DNA of 64,000 nt. Source: Halomarinibacterium sp041392205. GTDB lineage: Bacteria; Bacteroidota; Bacteroidia; Flavobacteriales; Flavobacteriaceae. This document shows, in pieces, positions 44,649 to 52,685 of this stretch (the first letter of the stretch is position 1; each line of letters begins with the position of its first letter). The position numbers were made by a program, and so were the translations under genes. Below the pieces are notes generated by a model that searched no databases, was not told the DNA's origin, and saw only the letters and a program-made list of their open reading frames with translations. The stretch is taken from NCBI GenBank assembly GCA_041392205.1, contig JAWKMO010000003.1, positions 62,001-126,000 of the forward strand, written 5' to 3'.

Positions 44649-45290
44649 ATGCGATGGTTCCTACTACTTATCTTTTTTTTTATAATTTACACATTGCCTG
44701 CTCAAGAAATAGCTATTCTAAAGTATGGCGGTGGAGGTGATTGGTATAGCAATCCTACGGCGCTTCCAAATCTTATTCGTTTCTGTAATCAGCAAATAAA
44801 TACAGCCATTCCTGAAAAGCCAAGCACTGTGGCTCCACTCGATGGAGAACTATTCAATTACCCATTTTTGCACATGACAGGACATGGGAATGTTTTTTTT
44901 AGCAATGAAGAAGCGCAAAATCTTCGCAATTATTTAGTTAGTGGTGGATTTTTACATATTGATGACAATTACGGAATGGACACCTATATTAGGAAAGAGC
45001 TTGTAAAAATATTTCCCAATGAGGAATTAAAGGAACTTCCAGGGGATCATCCTATATTTAATCAAAAATTTAGTTTTCCACAAGGATTACCCAAAATTCA
45101 CGAACACGATAATGGGCGTCCACAGGCGTTTGGAATTACTATAGAGGGGCGCCTTGTGTTGCTGTATACTTATGAAAGTGATTTGGGCGATGGATGGGAA
45201 AACCCAGAAGTACATAATGACCCTGCCGAAGTTCGCTTAAAAGCATTACAAATGGGGGCTAACATTATACACTATGCCTTTGAGCATTAG
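44649..45290 (+). CDS. secreted DUF4159 protein
   Basis: A 213-residue protein with a signal peptide (MRWFLLLIFFFIIYTLPAQ). The DUF4159 fold is evident: LKYGGGGDWYSNPTALPNL, LHMTGHGNVFFSNEEAQNLRNYLVSGGFLHIDDNYGMD, DHPIFN, GWENPEVHNDPAEVRLKALQMGANIIHYAF. These proteins have a GATase/ThuA-like Rossmann pattern (tgHG and fl-iDDn strands). They are typical of Bacteroidota; function is unknown. It is followed by a methyltransferase 11 bases later, so the two are probably cotranscribed. Confidence 0.85.
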   Translation: MRWFLLLIFFFIIYTLPAQEIAILKYGGGGDWYSNPTALPNLIRFCNQQINTAIPEKPSTVAPLDGELFNYPFLHMTGHGNVFFSNEEAQNLRNYLVSGGFLHIDDNYGMDTYIRKELVKIFPNEELKELPGDHPIFNQKFSFPQGLPKIHEHDNGRPQAFGITIEGRLVLLYTYESDLGDGWENPEVHNDPAEVRLKALQMGANIIHYAFEH

Positions 45291-45301
45291 TTCTTTTAGG
45301 C

Positions 45302-46468
45302 ATGAACAAAGCCCTATTACGACCAGAAATACAACAATTTATCAAAACTTTTCAAGGAAATCTTCCTGACCTTGCTTTTAAAGGCTCTCCTTTTAAAGAG
45401 GTTTCCGTTCAAGAATTAATTCAGCAAATAGAAGGTCATCGAAAGTGCAAAGAAAAATTACCGCTTTGGCATATTACAGAAAATATTTATTATCCACCTA
45501 AGGTACATATTGAGCAAACTTCCTCGGAAGTCACTGCAAGGTATAAAGCTTCCTTGGTCTTTGGAAAAACGCTGGCGGATATCACTGGCGGGTTTGGCGT
45601 GGATTGTTATTATTTTTCTGAAAAATTTATTACCGTGCATCATTATGAGCAAAATACCGAACTCTCCAAAATCGCGCAGCACAATTTTAAGATATTAAAA
45701 AAAGAGGCTGTTTCTTTCTTTTCAGAGGATGGATTAAAGGGGGTGAAAAACAATCCCTACGATGTTATTTATGCAGACCCTTCCAGGAGGCATGAAGCAA
45801 AAGGAAAGGTTTTCTTTTTAAAAGATTGCGAGCCCAATATTATTGAAAACCTTGAGGTACTATTAAAATATGGTGCTACCCTACTCATCAAAACATCTCC
45901 CATGCTGGATATTTCAGCTGGACTTAGAGCGCTAAGCAATGTTTCCGAAGTTCATATCGTAGCGGTAGAAAATGAGGTGAAAGAATTGCTTTGGCTCATT
46001 CATAAAATGCCTCCAAAAAGAAATCCCCAAATTAAAACCGTTAATTTCCAAAAAGGAGTTCCTTATTTTTTTGATTTTGAAGGGAATAATGCAAACAAAA
46101 TGCAGTATTCAAACCCCCTTAAATATCTCTACGAGCCCAATGCTGCTATTATGAAATCGGGTGGGTTTTCTGAACTTTCCGAAGCTTTTAATGTACCCAA
46201 ACTTGCAGAACACAGTCACTTGTTCACTCTTGACTCGTTTATTGAATTTCCGGGGCGAATATTTAAAATTTTGGAGGTAATACCCTATTCAAAATTAGCA
46301 ATGAAGCCGTTCTTAAATTTTAAGGCCCACGTAAGTACTCGTAATTTCCCAGAGACCGTTGCTCAGTTAAAGAAGAAATGGAAAATTAGTGATGGTGGAG
46401 AGACCTACCTATTTTTTACCACATTAGAAAACAAGGAAAGAGTGGTAATAAAATGTGAAAAGATGTAA
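45302..46468 (+). CDS. THUMP-like class I SAM-dependent methyltransferase
   Basis: A 388-residue Bacteroidota methyltransferase. Motif I is in LADITGGFGVDCYYFSE, the motif IV region is VIYADPSRRHEAKGK, and the C-terminal part carries the THUMP-like segment (NPLKYLYEPNAAIMKSGGF, HSHLFT, FPGRIFKILEV, ARNFP-like TRNFPETVAQLKKKWKI). The DPSRR motif resembles that of RNA base methyltransferases, so an RNA substrate is likely but unproven. It lies in an operon with the DUF4159 gene. It is followed by a repeated terminator-like unit. Confidence 0.85.
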   Translation: MNKALLRPEIQQFIKTFQGNLPDLAFKGSPFKEVSVQELIQQIEGHRKCKEKLPLWHITENIYYPPKVHIEQTSSEVTARYKASLVFGKTLADITGGFGVDCYYFSEKFITVHHYEQNTELSKIAQHNFKILKKEAVSFFSEDGLKGVKNNPYDVIYADPSRRHEAKGKVFFLKDCEPNIIENLEVLLKYGATLLIKTSPMLDISAGLRALSNVSEVHIVAVENEVKELLWLIHKMPPKRNPQIKTVNFQKGVPYFFDFEGNNANKMQYSNPLKYLYEPNAAIMKSGGFSELSEAFNVPKLAEHSHLFTLDSFIEFPGRIFKILEVIPYSKLAMKPFLNFKAHVSTRNFPETVAQLKKKWKISDGGETYLFFTTLENKERVVIKCEKM

Positions 46469-46486
46469 AATGATTACTCTTTCTTT

Positions 46487-46719
46487 GAATTTCCTGACAG
46501 TACTCCGTGCTGAATATAGTATAAACAAAAAAACGCTCAAGCAAGCTTGGCGTTGATCCAGGATTGAATTTCCTGATAGCACTCCGTGCTGAATATAGTA
46601 TAAACAAAAAAACGCTCAAGCAAGCTTGGCGTTGATCCAGGATTGAATTTCCTGACAGCACTCCGTGCTGAATATAGTATAAACAAAAAAACGCTCAAGC
46701 AAGCTTGGCGTTTTTTTTT
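46487..46719. repeat. three tandem copies of a 79-bp terminator-like unit
   Basis: The unit beginning GAATTTCCTGACAG occurs at 46487, 46566 and 46645, exactly 79 bases apart, with only single-base changes (GTACT/GCACT, GACAG/GATAG). Each holds the inverted element AACGC-T-CAAG-CAAG-CTTG-GCGTT. Copies one and two end in GATCCAGGATT. Copy three ends in a run of nine T. The near-identity implies recent duplication or an assembly effect. Confidence 0.9.
46685..46719. terminator. terminator in the last 79-bp copy
   Basis: AACGC..CAAG / CTTG..GCGTT (46690-46712, one bulged T, loop CAAG) is followed by nine T, and preceded by a run of seven A. It can serve the methyltransferase gene on the plus strand and the tRNA-Arg on the minus strand. 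Confidence 0.75.
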
Positions 46720-46736
46720 ATTAAACTATATATTCG

Positions 46737-46810
46737 TGATCGCGACAGGATTCGAACCTGTGACCGTCTGCTTAGAAGGCAGATGCTCTATCCAGCTGAG
46801 CTACGCGACC
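46737..46810 (-). tRNA. tRNA-Arg (anticodon TCT)
   Basis: A 74-base cloverleaf with acceptor GGTCGCG / CGCGATC, D-arm TAGCTCAGCTGGATAGAGC, anticodon loop CTTCTAA (TCT) and T-arm GGTTCGAATCC. All stems pair and the discriminator is A; CCA is not encoded. It decodes AGA. Confidence 0.95.
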
Positions 46811-46817
46811 ATAGCTT

Positions 46818-46847
46818 AAAAAAAAACCGAACTGTAAAAGTCCGGTT
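46818..46847 (-). terminator. terminator after tRNA-Pro on the minus strand
   Basis: A 9-bp stem AACCGAACT / AGTCCGGTT (46825-46833 with 46839-46847, one G-T pair, loop 5) is followed on the minus strand by nine T. It lies between tRNA-Pro and tRNA-Arg. Confidence 0.75.
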
Positions 46848-46851
46848 CTAG

Positions 46852-46926
46852 TCGGGGTGGCAGGATTCGAACCTGCGACCTCCTGCTCCCAAAGCAGGCG
46901 CGATGACCGGGCTACGCTACACCCCG
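46852..46926 (-). tRNA. tRNA-Pro (anticodon TGG)
   Basis: A 75-base cloverleaf with acceptor CGGGGTG / CACCCCG, D-arm TAGCGTAGCCCGGTCATCGC, anticodon loop TTTGGGA (TGG) and T-arm GGTTCGAATCC. The first base pair C-G and anticodon TGG are proline identity features. CCA is not encoded. Confidence 0.95.
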
Positions 46927-46963
46927 TGAAATAACATTGCTGTATCTTCACAAATTATTGTTG

Positions 46964-47047
46964 CGGAGAGACAGGGATTCGAACCCTGGCAACGGTTACC
47001 CGTTGACAGATTAGCAATCTGCTCCATTACCACTCTGGCACCTCTCC
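46964..47047 (-). tRNA. tRNA-Ser (anticodon GCT)
   Basis: An 84-base class II tRNA with acceptor GGAGAGG / TCTCTCC, anticodon loop ATTGCTAAT (GCT), a long variable arm (AACGG-GTAA-CCGTT) and T-arm GGTTCGAATCC, discriminator G. It decodes AGC/AGU. Confidence 0.95.
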
Positions 47048-47152
47048 AAATCAATGAACCCACATATTTTCAATGCGGTTGCAAATGTAAATGTATCTAT
47101 TCAATAACCCAAAAAAAAAGAAACGTTTTTTATATTTTTTTTCACTCCTAAT

Positions 47153-49192
47153 TTATTCAGGATACTCTACTCGTAAATGATAGCTATTTTTTAGTTTTTT
47201 CTTTAAAACTTTCTTTATAATTTCAATTTCTCTAAAGGTAATATTGGCATTTATAAACTGTCCGTTTTCCATTTGGCTGTTGACAATATTTTCTACAAAG
47301 GAATCTATTTTTGTAGCGGAGGGCTCCTTTAAGCTTTTACTCGCTGCTTCAACACTATCTGCCATCATTAAAATGGCTGTTTCCTTCGAGAAAGGTTTGG
47401 GTCCCGGATACTGAAAATCTTCCTTTTTTACTTCCCCTTGTAACTCTTCTTCCATTTTATAAAAATAATAAACGATACTCGTTCCATGATGGGTTCTAAT
47501 AAAATCGATGATCCTATCTGGGAGTTTGTTTTTTCTTGCAATTTCAATTCCTTTAATCACATGATCTATAATAATTTTTGCACTTTCTTTAGGGGATAAT
47601 TCGTTAAGCGGATTCATTTGGTTGAGTTGGTTTTCGGTAAAATTGGAAGGATTACCCATTTTACCAATGTCATGATACAACGCCCCTACCCTTGCTAACA
47701 TAGAGTTTGCTCCAATTTCGTTCGCGGCAGCTTCGGCTAAATTGGCAACATTTAAGGAATGATGAAAAGTACCTGGAGCTCTGTTAGAAAGTTCTTTCAA
47801 TAAAGTAGAATTTGTATTACTAAGCTCCAATAAAGACACTTCAGAGACTAACCCGAATATCTTTTCATATATATAGATAAGCGGAAAGGCAAAAAGAGTT
47901 ACCAAACCGCAAATAATAAAATAGGCAAATGTTTTAAAATCGATTTGGGTAATATTTCCTTCCTGAATAATGTAAAAGGCAAAATAACCCAAAATGTAAA
48001 TGAATGTTATTTGCCCAACCGAAATAAATAGATTTGCTCTTTTGTACAATTCAGAAACCGTTAAAATAGTAACAATACCAGCAATTATTTGTAGAAACAT
48101 AAACTCAAAACTATTAGGAACAATAAACCCCAAAAGTAAAATGGTGAGTACATGCACAAACAAGCCTAAGCGAGCGTCAAAAAAACTTTTTAAAATAATG
48201 GGTAAAATACAGAGTGGAATAACGTATACATAGGTTGCATCATATTTTACAATGATTGTGGTAACAAAAACCATCACAATAATATTAAAAAATATAAAGC
48301 TTACTTTGGTATCATTGCTGTAAATATCCATTCGGTATTTTCGCAAGAATAGAAACAACATAATAAACACCAAAGAAACCAACAAAGAGTAACCAAATAC
48401 TAGCCAATAGTAATTATTCTGACTCCAAACCTGCGATTGAAACTGTTCTTTTAAGGAATGTAATAGTTGGTATTTCTCTCCTTCAACCACTTCCCCCTTA
48501 GCTATGATTCGCGAACCCTTTTCAACAATCCCTTGATTAGGATTAATTTGATTTATGGCATTTTCAATACTTGCTTCTGTAAGTTGCTCATTATAGGTAA
48601 TGTTAGGGATGGCTACAACTAAAATAATTTTTTTTAAAAGAGGAAACACCTCTCTTCTACTTTTAGTTTTTTCAAATACAAGCTGTTCTATCATTTCTTT
48701 TCTGAAAAATTGTGACAAAACGGCTTCCGTTACTTCATTTCCATTTTTAATATATACCAGTCTGTCTTCATTAAACGGAAGCACATTTGATATTATTCCT
48801 TTACGATAAATGGTATTTAAAATCTCTTCTCCTAGATCTTGCACCTCCCTTTTAGGGGTTTGATAAAGGGAATCTACATATTCATTTGAAAGACTAAATT
48901 TAAATGCTTCTAAAGCGTTGGTTGGGATGCTATTAGAAACATCAAAATAAGGAATTACAGAATTTCTAACCCCTTCTTTTTCTTGTTCTATGGTTTCTTT
49001 ATTTTTCTTAATAGTAAAATTGAAAGGAGCATATAAATTTTCATATTGCCAAGGCTTCCCTTTTTGAAAATTATATTTAAACTGTCCCCCCTTGGGTAAA
49101 AGATAAATAACCAAAAGAGTAGACAATAGGTATAAAAAAACCTTATAAATAAACGATTGGTTTCGAGTTAAGAAAAAGACAAGGTTTTTCAT
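47153..49192 (-). CDS. 7TM-HD domain phosphodiesterase (PgpH-like)
   Basis: A 679-residue membrane protein with an extracytoplasmic 7TMR-HDED-like N-domain after one N-terminal helix (about 60-255). Seven transmembrane helices follow (about 265-460), then a cytoplasmic HD domain with HHSLNVANLAEAAANEIG, GALYHDIGKMGNP, the HHGTS motif and ILMMADSVEAASKS. This is the architecture of Listeria PgpH, a cyclic di-AMP phosphodiesterase. Cyclic di-AMP breakdown is therefore the likely role; substrate choice is inferred from family only. It stands alone on the minus strand between the tRNA genes and the divergent thiolase. Confidence 0.88.
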   Translation of the reverse strand: MKNLVFFLTRNQSFIYKVFLYLLSTLLVIYLLPKGGQFKYNFQKGKPWQYENLYAPFNFTIKKNKETIEQEKEGVRNSVIPYFDVSNSIPTNALEAFKFSLSNEYVDSLYQTPKREVQDLGEEILNTIYRKGIISNVLPFNEDRLVYIKNGNEVTEAVLSQFFRKEMIEQLVFEKTKSRREVFPLLKKIILVVAIPNITYNEQLTEASIENAINQINPNQGIVEKGSRIIAKGEVVEGEKYQLLHSLKEQFQSQVWSQNNYYWLVFGYSLLVSLVFIMLFLFLRKYRMDIYSNDTKVSFIFFNIIVMVFVTTIIVKYDATYVYVIPLCILPIILKSFFDARLGLFVHVLTILLLGFIVPNSFEFMFLQIIAGIVTILTVSELYKRANLFISVGQITFIYILGYFAFYIIQEGNITQIDFKTFAYFIICGLVTLFAFPLIYIYEKIFGLVSEVSLLELSNTNSTLLKELSNRAPGTFHHSLNVANLAEAAANEIGANSMLARVGALYHDIGKMGNPSNFTENQLNQMNPLNELSPKESAKIIIDHVIKGIEIARKNKLPDRIIDFIRTHHGTSIVYYFYKMEEELQGEVKKEDFQYPGPKPFSKETAILMMADSVEAASKSLKEPSATKIDSFVENIVNSQMENGQFINANITFREIEIIKKVLKKKLKNSYHLRVEYPE

Positions 49193-49280
49193 AAAAAATA
49201 TTAGAAAAGTAAAGGTATGAATAAGCTTTCATTTATCCCAAGCAGTATGTGTTTAACAAGGATAATTCATTTTTAATATG

Positions 49281-49288
49281 TAATTTTG
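49281..49288 (+). promoter_or_regulatory. TAnnTTTG -7 element of the thiolase gene
   Basis: TAATTTTG at 49281-49288 lies 31 bases before ATG 49319. No clear TTG is seen at the -33 position. Confidence 0.45.
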
Positions 49289-49318
49289 CATTTCTTAAGT
49301 GCAATTTAAAATTTAATC

Positions 49319-50497
49319 ATGTCAAAAAAAGTTGTTATCATATCGGCAGCAAGAACCCCCATTGGAAGTTTTATGGGGAGTCTTTCATCCCTTTCGGCTT
49401 CACAATTAGGAAGTATTGCTATTAAAGGAGCTTTAGAAAAGATATCTTTAGATGCCTCCTTAGTAGATGAAGTATTTATGGGCAATGTTGTTCAAGCAGG
49501 TGTGGGACAAGCGCCTGCCAGACAAGCCGCATTGGGGGCTGGCATTCCAGATACGGTGCCTTGCACAACGGTAAACAAGGTATGCGCCTCGGGAATGAAA
49601 GCCGTAATGCAAGCGGCACAGGCCATTGCTTTGGGTGATGCCAATGTAGTTGTTGCTGGGGGTATGGAGAGCATGAGCACTATTCCTCATTATGTATATA
49701 TGCGTTCAGGAACCAAGTTTGGCCCTGCTAGTTTGATAGATGGAATGCAAAAGGATGGGTTGGTTGATGCGTATGACCAAAATGCCATGGGAGTTTGCGC
49801 CGATGCCTGTGCTTCCGAATACAATTTCTCAAGAGAAGACCAAGATGCCTTTGCTATTCAGTCCTACAAACGTTCTGCAAAAGCTTGGAGCGAAGGTAAA
49901 TTTGCTAACGAAATAGTTCCTGTTTCAGTTCCTCAAAGAAAAGGAGACCCAATCCTTATTTCGGAAGATGAAGAGTATAAAAATGTTTTTCTAGATAAAA
50001 TTCCATCTTTACGTCCTGCTTTTACGAAAGAAGGAACGGTGACGGCCGCCAATGCTTCCACTATTAATGATGGTGCAGGAGCCATGGTTTTAATGAGTGA
50101 GGAAAAAGCAAAAGAATTAGGGTTACAACCATTGGCCTATATTAAAAGCTATGCCGATGCTGCCCAAGAACCCAAATGGTTTACTACCGCTCCTGCTAAG
50201 GCACTTCCTAAAGCCTTAGCGAAAGCAAATATTACATTAAACGATGTTGATTTTTTTGAATTTAACGAGGCTTTTTCGGTGGTGGGATTAGCGAATATGA
50301 AACTATTAGGGCTTAATGATCGTAATGTAAATGTGAATGGAGGTGCCGTTTCCCTTGGGCATCCCCTAGGCTGTAGTGGTGTACGCATCCTCATTACACT
50401 TTTAAACGTATTAGAACAAAATAATGCCAAAATTGGAGCTGCTGCCATTTGTAATGGTGGCGGAGGGGCTTCTGCCATGGTGATTGAAAGAATCTAA
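49319..50497 (+). CDS. acetyl-CoA C-acyltransferase (thiolase)
   Basis: A 392-residue thiolase. The nucleophilic cysteine is Cys89 in TTVNKVCASGMKAV. The catalytic histidine region NEAFSV and the C-terminal cysteine motif GHPLGCSGVRI, with GGGGASAMVIERI at the end, are complete. It works in beta-oxidation or acetoacetyl-CoA metabolism in the cytoplasm. It lies alone, followed by a NlpC/P60 peptidase 21 bases later. The two could be cotranscribed, but no functional link is seen. Confidence 0.95.
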   Translation: MSKKVVIISAARTPIGSFMGSLSSLSASQLGSIAIKGALEKISLDASLVDEVFMGNVVQAGVGQAPARQAALGAGIPDTVPCTTVNKVCASGMKAVMQAAQAIALGDANVVVAGGMESMSTIPHYVYMRSGTKFGPASLIDGMQKDGLVDAYDQNAMGVCADACASEYNFSREDQDAFAIQSYKRSAKAWSEGKFANEIVPVSVPQRKGDPILISEDEEYKNVFLDKIPSLRPAFTKEGTVTAANASTINDGAGAMVLMSEEKAKELGLQPLAYIKSYADAAQEPKWFTTAPAKALPKALAKANITLNDVDFFEFNEAFSVVGLANMKLLGLNDRNVNVNGGAVSLGHPLGCSGVRILITLLNVLEQNNAKIGAAAICNGGGGASAMVIERI

Positions 50498-50517
50498 TAA
50501 AATTTTAGCGCTTCTTC

Positions 50518-51267
50518 ATGAAATACGGCATTTGTCCTCTTAGTATTGTTCCCTTACGTTTTGAAACTTCTGATAAAAGTGAAATGGTAAGCCAAGTGCT
50601 TTATGGAGAATTATTTAAGGTCCTTGAGGTGCAAAAAAAATGGAGTAAAATACGATTGGAATTTGATCAATATGAGGGCTGGATAGATAACAAGCAATAT
50701 TGTCTTATTTCGAAAGAAGATTTTGATATTTTAAAAGTAACTCCCCCTAGGTATACTTCCGATTTGCTGGATTTTTTAGCCACAAAAGAAATGATACTCC
50801 TTACCACCCCTATTGGAAGTAACATAGCGCACGCTGCTTTTTTAGAGCATACTTTTGAAGGTCGTTTTATTTCTGAAATACAACCCAAAACACATATTAC
50901 TGAAACAGCTTTGTTATACTTAAACAGTCCTTATTTATGGGGAGGAAAAACCCCTTTTGGGATAGATTGTAGTGGTTTTACCCAAATGGTTTACAAAATT
51001 AATGGTTATTCTTTATTACGAGATGCCAGTCAACAAGCAACTCAAGGTGAAGCCTTAAGCTTTATAGAAGAAAGTGAACCCGGCGATTTGGCTTTTTTTG
51101 ATAATAATGAAGGGGCCATTATCCATGTGGGTATTATTATGAAAGACAATTACATTATCCACGCCCACGGGAAGGTTCGCATAGATCGATTAGACCATAG
51201 TGGTATTTATAATGTTGAAGAAAAAAAATACACACACAAACTTAGAGTGATAAAAAAAATAATATAA
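50518..51267 (+). CDS. NlpC/P60 (C40) peptidase with SH3-like N-domain
   Basis: A 249-residue murein peptidase. The N-terminal SH3-type domain binds the wall (KSEMVSQVLYGELFKVLEVQKKWSKIRLEFDQYEGWID). The C40 domain has the catalytic cysteine in PFGIDCSGFTQMVY, His in HVGIIMKDNYIIHAHG and a following motif. No signal peptide is obvious at the N-terminus, as is often seen in this family in flavobacteria; localisation is uncertain. A terminator follows. Confidence 0.85.
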   Translation: MKYGICPLSIVPLRFETSDKSEMVSQVLYGELFKVLEVQKKWSKIRLEFDQYEGWIDNKQYCLISKEDFDILKVTPPRYTSDLLDFLATKEMILLTTPIGSNIAHAAFLEHTFEGRFISEIQPKTHITETALLYLNSPYLWGGKTPFGIDCSGFTQMVYKINGYSLLRDASQQATQGEALSFIEESEPGDLAFFDNNEGAIIHVGIIMKDNYIIHAHGKVRIDRLDHSGIYNVEEKKYTHKLRVIKKII

Positions 51268-51297
51268 AAAAGGCTTCAATTTTTGAAGCCTTTTTTT
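51266..51297. terminator. bidirectional terminator after the C40 peptidase gene
   Basis: A stem AAAAAAGGCTTCAA / TTGAAGCCTTTTTT (51266-51279 with 51283-51296) with loop TTT lies between convergent genes, with T-runs on both strands. Confidence 0.85.
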
Positions 51298-51312
51298 AAT
51301 TAGTACGCAAGG

Positions 51313-52581
51313 TTAATTGCCTTCCATTTCGGCAAGTTTTGCTTTTGCGGCTTTGTACTTGTCATCCATTCCTAGCTGACTGTAAAGATTCATTAAGGTT
51401 CTAAAAACTTCAATATTTTGAGGGCTCGACGCAACCGCCGCTTCTAAATATGGAAGTGCCTCTTGGTACATTTGCTTGCGTTTTTCTTTTAATTCATCGT
51501 ACTTCAAATTATCGGCTTTAGAAGTTCCTAGTTTATTCATTTCTTCTACTAATTTTCCTTCATCCTGAAGAATTAATGCCGCCATATTAATTTGAGCAAA
51601 CGAATAGTCGGGTTTTAATTCTAGTGCTTTTAAATAGTATTCTCTTGCTTTATCAATTTGTCCAATAGAAGCAGAACTAACACCTAAATTATAATATAAT
51701 TCTGGGTTGTTAGGATCTGTTTTAATTACCTCTGCCATAATACGGTTGTACTTTTCCATATCTCCCATTTTATAGGCTAAATCTGCCTCAGACCGCATGA
51801 GATTGGTATCCTCTGGATTTGCAGCTCGAGCTTTATTCATTATTGCCAAAGCCTTTTCGTTTTCCCCTTTGTTTAAATAAATAAGGGTTACTTTTTGAAG
51901 TATGTCACCTTCAACAGATGCTGTTTTTTTCTCTATAGGATTGGTATAATCTGCAAATTTAACGGCAGTATCTCTTTCCTCTTTATTACTAAAAACTACT
52001 TCTTCTCCTGTTTTTGGATCGGTGGCAATATATTCCGTTGAAATTCCTGTAAAACCATTGCTAATTAGTTGCTCGTAATAGCCAAGTGCCGTATCAAAAT
52101 CGCCGCCATTTACTGAGTTTCCTGCGGCATAGTATAAATAGGATGTATCCTTAGGGCTAACCACATAGGCTTCATATAGTTTTTGAGAAGCAGTGGCATA
52201 GCTTTTCTTATTTTGATCTTCAATTGCACTATTTACTAAGGCTACTCTTAGGTTGTCTATTCCCAAAGTTAGTTTTTCGTTCATTTTGCCATCGGTCGTA
52301 AGCGCTTTGGCTTTTTTAAATGCCTCACCGGCTTCTTTCATTTTTGCAAAATTTGAAGTCCCTGCCGTACCTAAAGTGGCTTCTCCTAACAACGTATAAT
52401 ATTGGATTTTCAATGAATTATCGGCGGCTCCAAGAAGCGGTTCTGCTTCTTTTAAGTAGGTTAGCGCTTCCGTGTATTTTAAACTTTCGTTTGCTTTTTC
52501 TGCTTTTTTAATTTCTTTTTTTTGCGAAAAAGATAGAGTCGAAACTAATATAAGTCCCGCCAATGCTAAATGTTTTTTCAT
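51313..52581 (-). CDS. secreted tetratricopeptide-repeat protein
   Basis: A 422-residue TPR protein with a signal peptide (MKKHLALAGLILVSTLSFS) and repeated TPR units (ALTYLKEAEPLLG, EDTNLMRSEADLAYKMGDMEKYNRIM, PELYYNLGVSSASIGQIDKAREYYLKALELKPDYSFAQINMAALI). It is probably a periplasmic scaffold. It lies 104 bases downstream of gyrA on the same strand. That gap contains two near-complementary segments (about 52610-52670) but no clear stem with a T-run. Function is unknown. Confidence 0.8.
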   Translation of the reverse strand: MKKHLALAGLILVSTLSFSQKKEIKKAEKANESLKYTEALTYLKEAEPLLGAADNSLKIQYYTLLGEATLGTAGTSNFAKMKEAGEAFKKAKALTTDGKMNEKLTLGIDNLRVALVNSAIEDQNKKSYATASQKLYEAYVVSPKDTSYLYYAAGNSVNGGDFDTALGYYEQLISNGFTGISTEYIATDPKTGEEVVFSNKEERDTAVKFADYTNPIEKKTASVEGDILQKVTLIYLNKGENEKALAIMNKARAANPEDTNLMRSEADLAYKMGDMEKYNRIMAEVIKTDPNNPELYYNLGVSSASIGQIDKAREYYLKALELKPDYSFAQINMAALILQDEGKLVEEMNKLGTSKADNLKYDELKEKRKQMYQEALPYLEAAVASSPQNIEVFRTLMNLYSQLGMDDKYKAAKAKLAEMEGN

Positions 52582-52685
52582 CGGTATAAAATATTAGATA
52601 AATTGGAAGATGGAATGCCCCATTTAAACATCTTCAATGGGTTTGTAAATTTTAATACTGGGCATTTCATGAAACTGAATTTAAT

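Noticed and set aside
46416..46661. 81-codon minus-strand frame after the methyltransferase
   Set aside because: It is made of the 79-bp repeat units and repeats itself (SGNSI, FLFILYS), so it is an artefact of the repeat.
46487..46719. CRISPR array
   Set aside because: The 79-bp units follow each other directly with no unique spacers and no cas genes nearby.
50149..50478. 109-codon minus-strand Ala/Pro-rich frame
   Set aside because: Antisense shadow of the thiolase C-terminus, whose plus-strand motifs are complete.
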